A stretch of DNA of 64,000 nt from Diplolepis rosae (GCA_030998225.1 JAPYXD010000403.1:6200001-6264000); one strand, 5' to 3'; shown: positions 23,240 to 35,219, counted from the first letter of the stretch. Made by a program: numbers and translations. Notes: generated from the letters alone by a model not told the origin.

Positions 23240-23680
23240 CTGGAGACTACAAGATGTTTCTTGAATTTGGCCAGCCTGATGCGAGAAAGTTTATTTTATT
23301 CTTCATTCCACCAGGGGGGAGAAATTGGATACGATCTTCTCCTATGAATTGCGCCACCCAGTCTGGGATCTGCCACATGAAGGGGCTCGTCCACCTTCCT
23401 GTAAAAATCATCATAAGCATAAAGGACTTCTTCGGAGCTCTCAAATGAATGTAAATTATCCCTATGAGAAGTATCAAGGTATTTCTTAAAGACTTTCCAA
23501 TTCATTCTCATTAGGTTGTATTCAAGGGAATTTTGAATCTGGTCTAAGCCAAGACTCACAGAGAAGGATGAGGTCGTAATAGTTTGACACCCTTTCAAGT
23601 AAACCTTTCTTGGGGAGGATGCCGTGGCAGTTCCATTGCGAAATTCTTAAACGATTGTCCTTCACCATGGTTAGTTTTCA
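23240..23680 (-). pseudogene. Endonuclease start joined to RT linker, EN deleted
   Basis: QWNCHGILPKKGLLERVSNY near 23,650 is the N-terminus of an APE-type endonuclease. Only about 30 residues later the frame reads the EN-RT linker (NWKVFKKYLDTSHRDNLHSF, later PPWWNEE). Roughly two hundred endonuclease residues are missing, so target cleavage is lost. Confidence 0.6.
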
Positions 23681-24049
23681 AATTAAAATAATATGCACAG
23701 AATAGCATAATCTTATGGTATCAGATAGAAGTGGGGGGTCAGCTATAAGTTTAATAATTAAAGATTCATAACGGAACCTAGGTTAGCATTGAGGTTATTG
23801 GGAAGAGGTAGGTTTCAACTATTGAATAGATTCATTATAGGATCATAATTGGTTAAGTAAATGTGAAAGAAGACACAAAAGATGAGATAGAGGTTGCAGA
23901 GATAAGTGTGATAAGTCAGGATGCTGTAGGGAAGAGAAATGGTCTGAGATTGATTGGTGAAAAGGAGAGGACTGAGGTGAGTGAGTTACCTGGGAGAATT
24001 CCAATCTCCTCCTAGGTGGAGATGATGATGACTGTGAGAAGTGGGGAGT

Positions 24050-24900
24050 TTGGACAGTTTTTATCTGTGACCAGATGTTGGCCTTTGCAATTAATGCAAA
24101 GGTACGGGCCCTTTACTAGTGAACAAGTAGATTCGCTTTCGTGGGGGTCTTCACCGCAAAAACGACATCGTGGTTTCTTGCATTGATTTGCTACATGGAC
24201 GAATCTGTAACAATTGAAACAAATCTTAGGCTGTCAATTCGCCATTATCTTTTTTGGAGAGGAATCGACGAGCTGATAAGACAGGGCATTTAAGATTTGT
24301 TGATGCGTATCTAACTATGTCGTCAATTTCAATTTCGAGAGGAATACCTTGAATAATCCCTTCACTTGATACTCTATAGTTGGGAATGAAAGCTTTGAGG
24401 TTATGGTTAGTTAAAGCTTTGTTGCTTTCTGCGATTTTATTTGCGCCCTTACCATCATAGCACTCAACATCTACCCTTGAGAAATTAGATTTTGAGATAT
24501 TTTTAATGATTCCTGGGAAGGAGGAATGAAGAATCTGGCCAATTAAAATCGGGTGTTTTGAAACTTGACTCACAGGTTCTACCGTGACAAAATAAGGACC
24601 TTTGTTATGCACTGAGTAGCGGTTATCAGGAAGAGATTCGTATTGGTTATGGTTTCATTTGTTGGAAATGTGAGGGATTTTGGGTTGATTAGCGGGGGAA
24701 TAAAGTTGGTAATATGCGTAGAATTGCGTTTTTTGGAGATCTGTTTACCTTTGAGGTTAGAATTTTTATTATGATTTCTAGCATCTGATTAAGGAAGCGT
24801 GAAAGCCTCACTACTGAGGTTAATGAGAGAATTATTAATGACATTTTCATCAAGTTCCGGAATGGCGCCCAAGGGTATGGGATCATCACCCACAACTCGC
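24050..24900 (-). pseudogene. I-like ORF1 with zinc knuckles
   Basis: The N-terminal part (DDPIPLGAIPELDENVINNS) leads into a frame with HNKGPYFVTVEP and an RNA-binding-like stretch. After a frameshift near 24,235, knuckle motifs follow: CFNCYRFVHVANQC, CRFCGEDPHESESTC and CINCKGQHLVTDKNC. This is an ORF1p-like nucleic-acid chaperone, now broken. Confidence 0.7.
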
Positions 24901-25259
24901 GGTCAAAGGAATCCGACGACATGTTGCGAAACAATGCCGGCGAAGGCCCAACGGCCTATGATGATTTCCCTTGATTTACCTTATACTCGGAAGGATGGAT
25001 GTTTAGTAAGGTTTAATAGGGAAGGCACAAAGGAAAGCACTTTCGGCACTTCAGCAGTCTCACAATGCTCCCGATGTGAAAATAAGTTTCAGCGCAGACA
25101 GAACGATACGCACTCGACAACGCCCAACACAGAGCTCTCGTATTAAGTATCGATAGACTTCGGTTTAGTAGTTCATTTTCGCATGCTCTAGAGCTCACGT
25201 TTTGGTAGTTAGGTGAGTTACTTTTACAAATACGATACCCTGGCGAAATTTTGCGTTCT

Positions 25260-25608
25260 TCTAAATGAAACTGCCTCAGTTTCTAAAAGATTATGAAGCG
25301 GCGTACTCGGACATTTCTCTTTATTGTGTAGTCCGTTGCTAAATGCAGGGAATTTTTCGGAGCAATTTTTTGCCATCAGGGAAGATTTAGTACTTTTCAT
25401 GCAAGACAGTTATACTGCAAGATTCGATGAATACATCACTTTATTCAAAGATATTGAATTTCTTTCTGAACTTTCCGTTACTACTAACATAACACATCAC
25501 TTGTACATCCTCAATTTAATTTGCAAAAACCACTTTGAAATATATTCGAGTTTGTTAGGCGTATCGATTCTTTACGAACAAAATCAAGATCGATGGAAAT
25601 TAACTTGA
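25260..25608 (+). pseudogene. hAT-like transposase fragment
   Basis: The frame reads LNAGNFSEQFFAIREDLVLF and later DIEFLSELSVTTNITHHLYI, LNL. This resembles the RWLS-(10-15)-REEL and FLxDixxHLNxLN segment of hAT-derived proteins of the SCAND3/GTF2IRD2 type. Only about 95 residues are open, and the upstream sequence contains stops. Assignment is by motif memory, so it is tentative. Confidence 0.4.
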
Positions 25609-25695
25609 GTTCGGAAATCTTAAATTATTATCCATTTTTTAGAATTCTTCTCGAAGAACATGGTGAAATTTGTAATATTGTAATATTGTAAATTT

Positions 25696-26852
25696 GTATC
25701 TATTTCATGTCTCTATCAACATGGGGAGAGACAGACAGTGTGGCCAGGTCGGGTGTTATGACTTTTACAGATAAAGTACACGGATAAGATGAAACGAGCG
25801 AACGCGCTGTTTCTCACGCGTAAACGACGCGTGATTGAGAAAATTTGGCTCCAAAATCTGTTCAGTGTCGTATCGCACGTGAATAGGCGCGCCTCGACTT
25901 TTCATCACTTCTCTCCGGGACGTGAGCTGTGAATGCAACTTTCAGGCACAGCACTGACAACGCGAAAAAATGATTAGGTGCTGTAATCGATATTCGGATT
26001 CGATAAATATCGAATAATGGTCGTTTCAGTTTGAGGGATCACAGCACCCCGAAGGGAAGAGACAACTACTACGCGTCGACGATTCAGAGCGCTGCTTGGA
26101 ACAGTTTTAGCACAATGAAAAAGATTTCGTCATGTGGTATATGACAATGGATGGAACATGGATCCATCACTACACTCCAGAGTCAAATCGGCAGTCAGCT
26201 GCGTGGACACTAAAGGGGGGAAACCGTCCAAACCGAAGAAAAACGCAAATATCAGCTGGTAAGTTTTTGGACTCCGTATTTTGGGATTCACACGGTATTT
26301 TATTCATCGATTACCTTGAGAAAGGAGGAAGCATTAATAACGAATATCATATGGTGTTATTGGTGCGTTTAAAACAAAAAATTGCGAAAAACCGACCCCA
26401 TATGGAGAAGAGAAAAGTGCTCTTCCACCAAGACAATGCACCGTGTCACAAGTCAATAGCAACAATGACAAAATTGCACAAGTTGCACCCTGGATTGTTT
26501 CCCACTCTATCGTATTCTTCGGGTCTGACTTCCAGCGACTATTATCTGTTTGCAGATTTAAAAAGAATCCTCCAGGGAAAGAGATTTGGCTCCAATGAAG
26601 AAATACCTATCCTACGAAAAAAATGTCCATAATAAAAACTTGGTATTTTCGAGGACCAAAAGTTTCTGCTCCCTTCAAGGTGCTTGATTTCGGGGACCCC
26701 TCGCCTCTCACCATCGGGGTGCTTTTATGACGAATCCTCTCGCCTCTCACCATCAGGGTGCTTGTTTTTGATGAAAATTTCACAACCAAGAATTATTATA
26801 AAAATCAATAAGCCGTCTCTCCCCTATTTTGATAAATACATGAAATAGATAC
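25696..26852 (+). mobile_element. TIR-bounded element holding a mariner remnant
   Basis: About 38 bases at 25,696 (GTATCTATTTCATG then GGGGAGAGAC) pair imperfectly with 26,813-26,852. A mariner C-terminal half lies between. The ends do not look like mariner TIRs, so this may be a different element with captured or nested mariner sequence. Confidence 0.45.
26132..26632 (+). pseudogene. mariner transposase, C-terminal half
   Basis: Catalytic-region motifs are present: TWIHHYTPESNRQSAAW, the second Asp in FHQDNAPCHKS, and the third-Asp region SGLTSSDYYLFADLKRIL (the usual form is LAPSDYHLF). The N-terminal DNA-binding half and first catalytic segment are missing or altered (DGTWIHHY instead of DETWIHHY). 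The fragment is closest in style to the mellifera/irritans group, like the copy at 59.8 kb. Confidence 0.8.
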
Positions 26853-27243
26853 GAAGGCCGAAATCACGGATACCAGTGTATTTATCTTTATTTAAAATTT
26901 TGAAAAATTCGGCGCTCTTTCAATTTACCAACTTTAGAGATAAATTTATTTCTTTCTGTCACTCGCAAATCTTAGAAGGAATAATTACTTACAGACGCTA
27001 CCTTTACCGGTGACGCCCAACCTCAACAAGAGTTAACCAGACAGTCAAATCCAATCCTGTAACTATTAAGGAAGAAACAGCTAATTAATTAATTAGTTAA
27101 ATTTAAAATTATATCCAAAACTAAATGGTGCAAATTTAAAAATCTGTTAGGAGAATTAATTTCTTTTTTTTTTGAGAGAAGAAAAAAGAACCGCTGTACC
27201 TGAAAACATTAAGATATAAGAATTTTATCTCTTGTCTTCGTCT
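26853..27243. other. No gene seen
   Basis: Mixed-composition spacer without open frames or clear repeats. Confidence 0.4.
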
Positions 27244-27515
27244 CGGACCACCCTAGTTTACCGAGAACGAAAACATAAAAATTCTAGGGTGGTCTATTAC
27301 ACGACTCAGTCGTGTAGCAATACTACAGAGTAGTGTAGACGGCACTACTCTTGACTGTAGCAGCATTCGTGTGGCTGACACGAATAGTTACTGCCGAAAA
27401 ACGATCGATTCGTGCCACTACACTACTCAGTCGTGTAGGTGGTTTTTTTTCAGCTACACGAATGAGTCGTGTAAAAAGAAGTAACCAGTAGTGTAGGATT
27501 TTCTCCGTGTAGTTT
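27244..27515. repeat. Palindrome cluster (CACGACTCAGTCGTG)
   Basis: GACCACCCTAG at 27,246 pairs with CTAGGGTGGTC at 27,284. Then near-palindromes repeat: CACGACTCAGTCGTG at 27,301, ACACTACTCAGTCGTGTAG near 27,421 and CACGAATGAGTCGTGT near 27,457. The block ends with TTTTCTCCGTGTA, a terminus like that of the MITE at 1806. It is probably a MITE; no coding sequence. Confidence 0.55.
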
Positions 27516-28254
27516 AGAAAAAATAGCATTATGTAACAGAAATAACTTCAAATTTTTGGAAATTATCGTTTATTTGACAAAATAAATGTGAAGATGTATT
27601 TTTTTCGATTTCATATTTTTAATGTTCATACAACGTTTTCATAACCTTCCAAACTGTGAAAAAAACTTTCAATGTTCAGAAATTGTTTCTTTATTGAAAC
27701 AAATCACATTAAATATTCAAAATAAAAAAATTCTCAGAAAGTGTAAGGAACAAAATTTAAATACCTTCAATAACGTTATTTATTCTTCTTTTCAATTGAG
27801 ATAGTTTCCGGGAATGATATTTATGTATCGATAAACCACTAATATCGATATTAAATTCTTTTATATTCTTTATCTCCTATTATTATGAAGAAATATGTAA
27901 TAGAATTAATTTTTTCAGTGTTTATTAAAAGACATTTTGGTTGTTAAGTATTTCATAATTATTAAATTATTTTCGTTTATTTCTTGTAATCCGATACTGA
28001 AGCTTAAATCAATTTTATAATACTGTAGATGTGAATTAAATTTTCACAAATTTTCTAAATTTTTTGTTTTTAAATCAAAGGAAATTCAATTTACTTAAGA
28101 CTCTATCAGCCTTAAGGGACACATTTTCATCGCGATACTCGCGCTTCGCGCTCGATTTTCTGTATACATTTCTGTAACTTTATAATAATTTATATAATTT
28201 AAAAAAATCTATTTTTTTTCCAAATAGTTGAAGAAGGAAAAAAATTCGTAGACT
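27516..28254. other. AT-rich region, no gene seen
   Basis: A 60-codon frame at 27,622 has no recognisable features. The rest is AT-rich spacer. Confidence 0.45.
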
Positions 28255-28940
28255 GTTTTTAAGCAAACGATTTTATTATTTTGACGCTTATTTTGTATCT
28301 CATATTTTGATTAAAAAATTGAATCTTTGATTTTCAATACTTAAAATCAAAACATAAAATATACATCTTGTCAAAGAATGTCCTGCTGAGAATATGTAGA
28401 CCTCATTAGGCAAATAATTGTCGATCTGAACGTTTTTTTCGTGTGTCACATATTTTGTTTAAATAATGGTATTTTTGAATTTTAATCGTATTTTTTTGAA
28501 ATTAAAATGCAAAATATGCGTTTTATCAGAAACTATGTCTGACAAAATTTGTAGATTTTATTAAAACGAACAATTTTGCAAACTTACGTTCTTTTCATAT
28601 TTCACTTATTATTGTTAAAAAATATAATTTTCGATTTCCAATAGTTTTTTTTTAATTAAAAAGAAAAATATACATCTTATGGAAAAATGTTGCAATTCAA
28701 ACTTGTAGATCTTTATGTAGTAAACAATTTTGTATCATAACGTTTTTTCGCGTCTCGTACAATTTCAGTGGATAATGGAATTTAGATATTAACTCTTGTC
28801 AAGTTTTAACATACTGTAACTTTTCTAATTTGAGTTTAATCGAAAAATGTTACTGGAATAATTAGTAGAGATTTATGAGCACTATCAGAAACCAGTATTG
28901 AAATTTTGGATTTTTTCATGAGGTTTTTTTCAAAAACACA
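28255..28940 (+). repeat. Interspersed repeat family A, copy 2
   Basis: It shares the ordered motifs of 1268-1600. Internally, a ~110-base theme (reference to TTTTGTA.CT followed by a TCTCA/TTTTTCG.GTCTC segment) recurs four times, suggesting tandem growth. Noncoding. Confidence 0.5.
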
Positions 28941-29698
28941 AAACGTAAAAATTTGATGACAATTCCGAAAGCGATTTTTCACATAAAACCAATACCTTCT
29001 CATATGATGAGAATGTAAAAAGATTTTTTTTTCTGTGTTGCATATGTTTTTTTGGAATATGTGTTTCGAAATTGAAGGGCCAACAGCAATAACTCGCCGA
29101 GCGCTCGAAATGACGGAAAATTATTGTCCACGCATGAAAATCGTGATAAAATTTTTTTTTCGGTCATTCACAAAAACAAATATACCGTTTTGTAGGATTT
29201 GTTATGACCAATTTTTTTATCTTGATACAATTTTTATGCAATCTTAATAGTTTTTTAGATAAAAATTTAAAACACTCAATTTTTCGTTATAAAAAATGAT
29301 CGAAAATCAGTGTTTTTCAAAATATAAATTGCTATTAGTCGGTCAATTTTTGACGAAATCATTTGTTTTTTTTATCATTAGACGTGGAATACTTTAGCGA
29401 AGCTAATGTATTAAACGAAATATGTCGCAACATTTTACTTTGAATAGTATTTTAATGTAAATAAATTTTAAAAAATAAATAAATTTAAACTTCACGGGTG
29501 GATGGTTCCATTAAAGTCGCGTACGACTCTTCCGTCATCCGTTCGCTCGGAACCTACATCCGCGGCCACACGCCCACTAGACAAACCGACTAGCCGCGCC
29601 ACCCAGGGGAGAAAACATACAGATTCCACCCCCGAACGACGCGGACAGCCAAGTCTACCCGAGACGCAGGGCCGCGGGTGCAGGCCCCGATGCGATTT

Positions 29699-32600
29699 CT
29701 ACTGGCCCTCCCCGTTGTTTCGCTCTCGACGCCCATCAAGTTCTCTCGTCTTCATCACAAGTGTGACGAATGACTCGATGAGCGTCCAGAACCGTTCAGA
29801 CTGGAGCATGAGGGGGACCATCGTGTCAGGAGTAAGTTCGGAACTCACCGCCTGATCGAGGACCCCTCTAGCCACACCCCATTTTGCGCAGACGAAGAGT
29901 GCGTGCTCCGCGTTATCCACCGGAGAATCGCAGTAGCGACACGTCTCCTCGTCTATCTTCTTAAAGCGCCTCAGGTACGCGTTAAAACAGCCATGGCCCG
30001 AGAGCGCTTGCGCCAAGTAAAAGCCGACTTCCCCGTGCTTTCTGTTCAGCCAGGTGGCGAGCTCCGGGATCAGGCGGTAGGTCCATCTCCCTGTCTGCTC
30101 ACCATGCCATCTCATCTGCCATTTCTCGACGAGTCTGCGCCTTCCATCCTTGCGGATGGCCTCCTTCGCGCGAGCGATTTCCTGCAGGTCTGCGCAGGTA
30201 AGCTCCTTGCGAAGCTGAAAAGTTTCCTGCCTTTCCTCCGCCAATAAATCTATTGGCGGGACGCTCGCCAGGACCAGCACAGCGCTCGTCGAGATAGTTC
30301 TATATGCCGAAACTATTCTCAGCGCGACAAGTCTCTGCGCCGAGAACAGCTTCTTCTGGATAGCATGGTTTTGCAAGGCATTGGCCCAGACCGGAGCTGC
30401 ATAAAGCAGCTTCGAATGGACCACGCTGGCCACCAATCTCCTTTTCGCTTCCCTGGGTCCACCAATGTTTGGCATAAGCCGGGTCAAGATCGCTCCACAT
30501 TGGATGGCTTTGGCAGCTGCGATCTTTAGGTGTTCGCCAAAGCTAAGCCTACGATCCAGCTGCACCCCCAGGTACTTAATGCTTCTTTTCCACTCGACTT
30601 CATGCTCTCCGAGAAGGATCCTCGGATATTGGAAGGATCTCCTGTCCGTAACGAGCAAAGCCTCGGTTTTCTCAGGGGCCATTTCAAGGCCTCTGCCATC
30701 CAACCAACGCTTTGCTCGCCACAGACTTTCATTGATCCTCAGCTCTAGGATTCCGACGTCGTCAGCGGCGCACACGACAAGTGCGTCATCCGCGAAGCCG
30801 ACGATGCTCGTTCCAGCAGGCAGGTCCATGCGCAGGAAGTCATCATACATGATGTTCCAAACGAGTGGACCCACCCGCGACCCTTGAGGAGCGCCACATG
30901 TCATCTCTTCTTTGAGAGACCATTTGTCGCCCTCGTATATCACCCACCTATCGCTCAGATAGTCATCCATCATTCGCAACAGGTAGTCTGGAACATTTTT
31001 CCGCATCATCGCCTCGATGCAGATGTCCCATCTCGCGGTATTGAACGCATTGCGTATGTCAATGCTAATCAACGCACAGAATCCCTTACGCTTACCAGTT
31101 CCTTTTCTTGCATTTGTGGCGATGTTAACCACAGCTTGGATGGCGTCCACAGTGGATCTGCCTTTCCTGAATCCGAACTGGCTTTCCGAGAGCCCGTTCT
31201 CCCCGACCAAGAGAGCCTGAAGCCGTTGTAGAATCAACTCCTCCAGAAGCTTCCCCATCGTATCCAATAAGCATATTGGTCTATACGACGAGGCAACCCC
31301 TAGAGGTTTGTTGCCCTTCCTCAGCAGGACCAACCTCTGCTTCTTCCAATCTGCGAAGAACCTCCCATCCTGAAGACAGGAGTTAAAGGCTTCTAGGAGG
31401 ATCTACGGGTATGCCCCGATCACCTCTTTGAGGATCTCGTTCGGAACCCCGTCGATACCCGGGGCTGTATTTGCCTTAAGCCTTCCACCCGCTCTCTTTA
31501 GTTCTTCGAGAGTGAAGAGTTCTTCGCGCCGGACCACGCAGGAACTTCGGTCCTGTCTTTGGAACGGCTCCACGTGTGGAAACAAGCTTCGCACAATGTA
31601 CTTGACTCGATCGGGATTATCCAGGCCCGGGGTCTTTCTTCTAGTCACCAATCTCTTGGTGACTATTTTGAAGGCGAGACCCCATGGATCCTTCTCGACC
31701 TCACCGATCAGGTCTTTCCAGCATTGAAGTCGGCTTTTCTTTATGCCTCGCCTCAAAGCTGTTTTTGCCCCTTTCCATGCATCCCCCTGTGAACGGGTGA
31801 ATTTTCGCCGCGCTGCGAGGCATTCTCGACGTAGGGCTGCCAACTGGTCGTTCCACCAGTACATCGAACCCCTGGCTTGCCTGCGCTTACGGCGAGGCAT
31901 CGAGTAGTCACAAGCCGCGACCACCTTCTGCCTCACCGAGCGCACAGCAGCTTCGTACGACCCAGCAGGGCAGACCCAACCAAGCTCATCGATGAGCCTG
32001 GTTTCTTCAAGGTGTTCGCGAAGTCTTTCCCTACAGAGTCGTCTCGTGTTCCAGGAGGGGCTCCTTCCTTCGCCGCCCCTACACTTTTCCGCCGCTTGAC
32101 ACCCTTGTTCTAGACTAAATTCGATGCACCGGTGGTCACTCAAGGTTATTACCTCGAGGACCGACCAGTCGCTTATCCTTGAAGCGAGGCGAGGTGCGGC
32201 GATCGTGAGGTCAATTATTGACCCTCCCGCTCCTCGTCTGAACGTGAAATCCCCGCCCTGATTCAGGACGATCAGGTCGTTCCTAGCGACCATCTCGCCA
32301 ACCAAGACTCCCCTCCTATCTAGGCGGGCCTCACCCCACTCGGGCGACTTACTGTTGAAGTCACCCCCTATGAGGGATCGCCCGATGGCCTCACTGAGGC
32401 TTTCCTCAAGGAGGAGGATCTGGGTCTCAAAGACATCGAAGGGATCGCCGGGGGAGAAGTAGCAGCTGTACACACGCACACCCGCCACCTCCACCCAAAC
32501 GAACCCCGCGTCGGTCTCCAGGAAGTCCCCGACGCCCAAATCAGGGTTACAAACAAGAATGCCGGCCCTCCTTGATGCATCCTGATACCAAGCAGAGTTT

Positions 32601-32700
32601 TCGGACCACTTGTACTGCTCACTAATGAGCAGTACATCGGCCCCCTCTCTCTGGCAGTCTGCATCAGGAGGTCCTGGGCATCCCTCCCCTTCCGAGGTTG
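29699..32700 (-). pseudogene. R1-clade ORF2 (endonuclease-RT), nearly intact
   Basis: Endonuclease motifs run from QLNLGRG near 32,700 through IGGDFNSKSPEWGEARLDRR and LSDHRCIEF. RT follows with NTAPGIDGVPNEILK, SYRPICLLDT, SQFGFRKGRSTVDAI, GAPQGSRVGPLVWN and the active site VGFADDALVVCA. The tail has CRYCDSPVDNAEHALFVC. Damage seen: one in-frame stop at 31,403-31,405 and two small frameshifts in purine runs near 32,640 and 32,690. The enzyme nicks target DNA and primes reverse transcription in the nucleus. Confidence 0.85.
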
Positions 32701-32814
32701 AGCTGCAGGAACTTCAATTCCTGCCTCTCACCCTCTGAAGCTCGTCCCGGAAGACCGGGCAGGAGCCGCTCCCTGACACATCGGCGACATCTTTGTCGCC
32801 CCTGTCTATGCATG

Positions 32815-33579
32815 TCAGGCACCTTGGTCAAGTGCCAAGTGTCCCGTGGCGCCGCATCTCCAACAGACGTTTTTTCTGTCGGGGTTGCTGCAGCCCCGGG
32901 ACCCGTGGCCGTACCCAAGGCACCTGAAGCAGCAGGCGACTTCCACGTGCCCGCGAATGCGGCACGCGACCCACCCGATCCTCAGTTTACCTAGCTGAAG
33001 CAGACGCGCGGCGTCTGCCTCAGCCAGGCGGATCACTGTAGTCTTCACCCCACCAAAGCGGGTGAAGAGCCTGCAGGACCCCTCAAAAGCCGGTCTGCCC
33101 AGTGCCAAGCACAGGGCAGACACAACCTCCTCTTTTTCAACGGTCTCGTCGAGGTCCCTAATTTCGAGGGACCTCGTCGAGACCAGGGCTGAAATTACCG
33201 CCCTTTCCCCGACCGCCAGGTCGAGCTCCTTTCGGAAGGCCGAAACGTCTCCCCCCTTTTTGAGGACCAGAAGGACTTCTTCCTTCCTGGTCCTCCGGAT
33301 AGACAGGACCTCAAGTCCTGCCTTCCGGGGGTCGACCTTCGCCTTCATTTCCTTCAAGATGTCGGCGTAGGACTGGCCGTCCTTCGCCGACACCTTGATG
33401 GCGTCGCCCGACCTGGCGGGCGAGGAGCGCTTCGGGGTACCCTTGTCGTTTGTACCCTGTGCTTCTTGCACAGGGTCCTTCGACCTTCTCTCCGTTACCA
33501 TTTTTTTCTTTTTCTTTTTTTTCTTTTTGGCGACCACTTGCCAGTCCCCATCTTTAATTGGGGCCTGGCTCTTGGCCAT
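32815..33579 (-). pseudogene. R1-clade ORF1 (gag-like) with zinc knuckles
   Basis: The frame of 254 codons starts basic (a run of Lys from an A-rich tract near 33,500), has a charged middle, and ends with CFRCLGYGHGSRGC and CWRCGATGHLAL, knuckles that bind element RNA. The third Cys of the last knuckle is lost through a frame change before 32,815. The N-terminal part to about 33,780 is in another frame. Confidence 0.75.
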
Positions 33580-34666
33580 CTGTGCATACGACGGTGACGG
33601 GCCGCCCTTCCCCCTCTTAGGAGTTCTTTCCTGAGGGGAGGAGGGAGCTGCCCTCTTCTCACCTTTTGTCTACGTTTGTGGGGTGTCTCCCAGAGACGCA
33701 GAGCGCGGTCTCCGAAAGATACCCATTTTTTTCGAGGCGGGGTGGGTCTCCAGCCTCTTCTGGAGTTCCACTCCGCTTTCAAGTAGGCACCTGTGGGTGT
33801 TGAGCATACCGCCCAACACCTCAGCTGCCTCGTTGACCGAGTCTTTCACAAAGCCAGGGACTCACGGAGTCGATTAATTCCATAGGTCTACATGGTTTTG
33901 TTGTGGAGTAGTTGAGGTACATTTCTGAAGTAATTTTTGGCGTAGAAAGCTAAAAAATGGCTCTTTTTGATGGTTTCCTCATATACAAATATCTCATAAT
34001 ACAAATTCGCGAAGTTATCAATGCTCAAATATAGCGAAAAACCGTGTTTTTCACACTTTTAGGTTAGGATTATTCGAAAACCTGACGTGATGGAGCAATT
34101 CTGAGCCCGGATTCGGTTTCGACGCCAAAACACGGTACGGAAAAACTTTGTCGCTGGAAGTTTTCCGAAATCGAAAATTTATTAGAGACTTTCTACGGGG
34201 ACAACCACAAAAACAAGTTTTTTAATTTACATTAAAATACTATTTAAAGAAAAATGTTGCGACACATTTCATTTAATACATTAGCTTCGCTAAAGTATTC
34301 CACGTCTAATGATAAAAAACAAACGATTTCATCAAAAATTGACCGAGTAATAGTAATTTATGTTTTGTAAAACACTGATTTTCGATCATTTTTTATGACG
34401 AAAAATTGAGTGTTTTTAATTTTTATCTTAAAAGCTATTGAGACTTCATAAAAATTGTATTAAGATAAAAAATTCGTTATGATTAATTCTACGAAACGGT
34501 ATTTTTGTTTTTGTAAATAACCAAAAAAAACTTTTTATCACGATTTTCGTGCGTGGACAATAGTTTTCCGCCATTTCTAGCGCTCGGCGAGTTATTGCTG
34601 GTGGCCCTTCAATTATGAATTCCAAGTTGTCATTATGCTTAATAAATTTACATAAATTAATTAGGC

Positions 34667-34720
<54 letters not shown>

Positions 34721-34721
34721 T
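34667..34721 (+). repeat. (AAT)n microsatellite
   Basis: About 18 uninterrupted AAT units next to the right foldback arm. Confidence 0.95.
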
Positions 34722-34952
34722 TAATTCAGAATTTAAAATGCTGTGTAGCATATAAAATTGCATTACAATTGGATATTTTTTTCTAAAATTATTGTATCTA
34801 CAGACGCCAACTGCGACTTTGATTATACGAGTGCTACAACGGACAGGCAGATGCAGATGTAAAAATGCACTGTTTTTTACTTAAAGGGTGGCCTAAAAAC
34901 AAGAATTAGATATGCTTGCCAAAAAAAGTTTTCATAGAATTTAAATACTTAC

Positions 34953-35007
34953 CTTCCGCAGCTAAAGCAGCCATGACAAAACACATCACAACAATTTTGA
35001 AAACCAT
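34953..35007 (-). CDS. Signal-peptide exon of a secreted protein, partial
   Basis: On the minus strand an ATG at 35,007 opens MVFKIVVMCFVMAALAAE and runs straight into a consensus splice donor (GAAG|GTAAGT at 34,953/34,952). A short hydrophobic first exon with a phase-1 donor is the usual design of insect cuticular and small secreted protein genes. A TATA box lies 55-60 bases upstream. No matching second exon was found within the next kilobase, where the microsatellite and foldback begin, so the gene is either interrupted by a long intron full of transposons or is a relic. Product class is inferred from gene structure only. Confidence 0.5.
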
Positions 35008-35060
35008 ATCGGATTTTAAAGAGTTTGAATCAATGTGCTCCTTAGATCTATCTTCGCGAG

Positions 35061-35067
35061 TTATATA
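35061..35067 (-). promoter_or_regulatory. TATA box for the signal-peptide exon
   Basis: The minus strand reads GGTATATAACTCGCG. The spacing to the ATG leaves room for a short 5' UTR with a start site about 30 bases downstream. Confidence 0.45.
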
Positions 35068-35219
35068 CCATACGTTCATCATAATTAATTCCAAATCACG
35101 TCAGGTGAATTTCAATTTCAACGTGCATGCTTTTTTAGCGAAAGATAACAAAACTTTTCATGCATGCAAAGATTATTATAATTTGGAAAATGTTCTCTAA
35201 ATTTCGAATTACTGAAAAT

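Larger units (their letters stand above)
21490..25225 (-). mobile_element. I-like non-LTR retrotransposon, decayed
   Basis: Reading the minus strand gives, in order, an ORF1 with three CCHC knuckles, the start of an endonuclease, an RT and the beginning of an RNase H domain. RNase H after RT fits the I group of non-LTR elements. The endonuclease is mostly deleted, and frames are shifted in several places. The start near 25,225 is approximate. A 322-base piece of it is present at 16,768. Confidence 0.75.
29490..33885 (-). mobile_element. R1-clade non-LTR retrotransposon
   Basis: A GC-rich 4.4-kb block in AT-rich surroundings contains a CCHC ORF1 followed by an ORF2 with APE endonuclease, RT and a C-terminal Cys/His segment. 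Phrases such as RKGNKPLGVASSYRPICLLD are hallmarks of the R1 clade. It is nearly full length; the 5' end near 33,885 is approximate. It sits inside a foldback and not in 28S rDNA, so it is not an R1 at its classical site. Few disabling changes suggest a fairly recent insertion. Confidence 0.85.
29060..34615. repeat. Large foldback split by an R1-clade insertion
   Basis: Arms at about 29,060-29,480 and 34,200-34,615 are inverted copies (for example ATTCCACGTCTAATGAT at 34,300 and the complement near 29,385; TCGCCGAGCGCTCGAAATG at 29,093 and the complement near 34,578). The same short peptide AITRRALEM reads out of each arm. The R1-clade element fills most of the space between the arms, and about 300 bases at 33,890-34,200 look like the original loop. 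Confidence 0.8.

Noticed and set aside
29502..33634. Plus-strand ORFs across the R1-clade region
   Set aside because: GC-rich antisense shadows of ORF1 and ORF2 on the minus strand.
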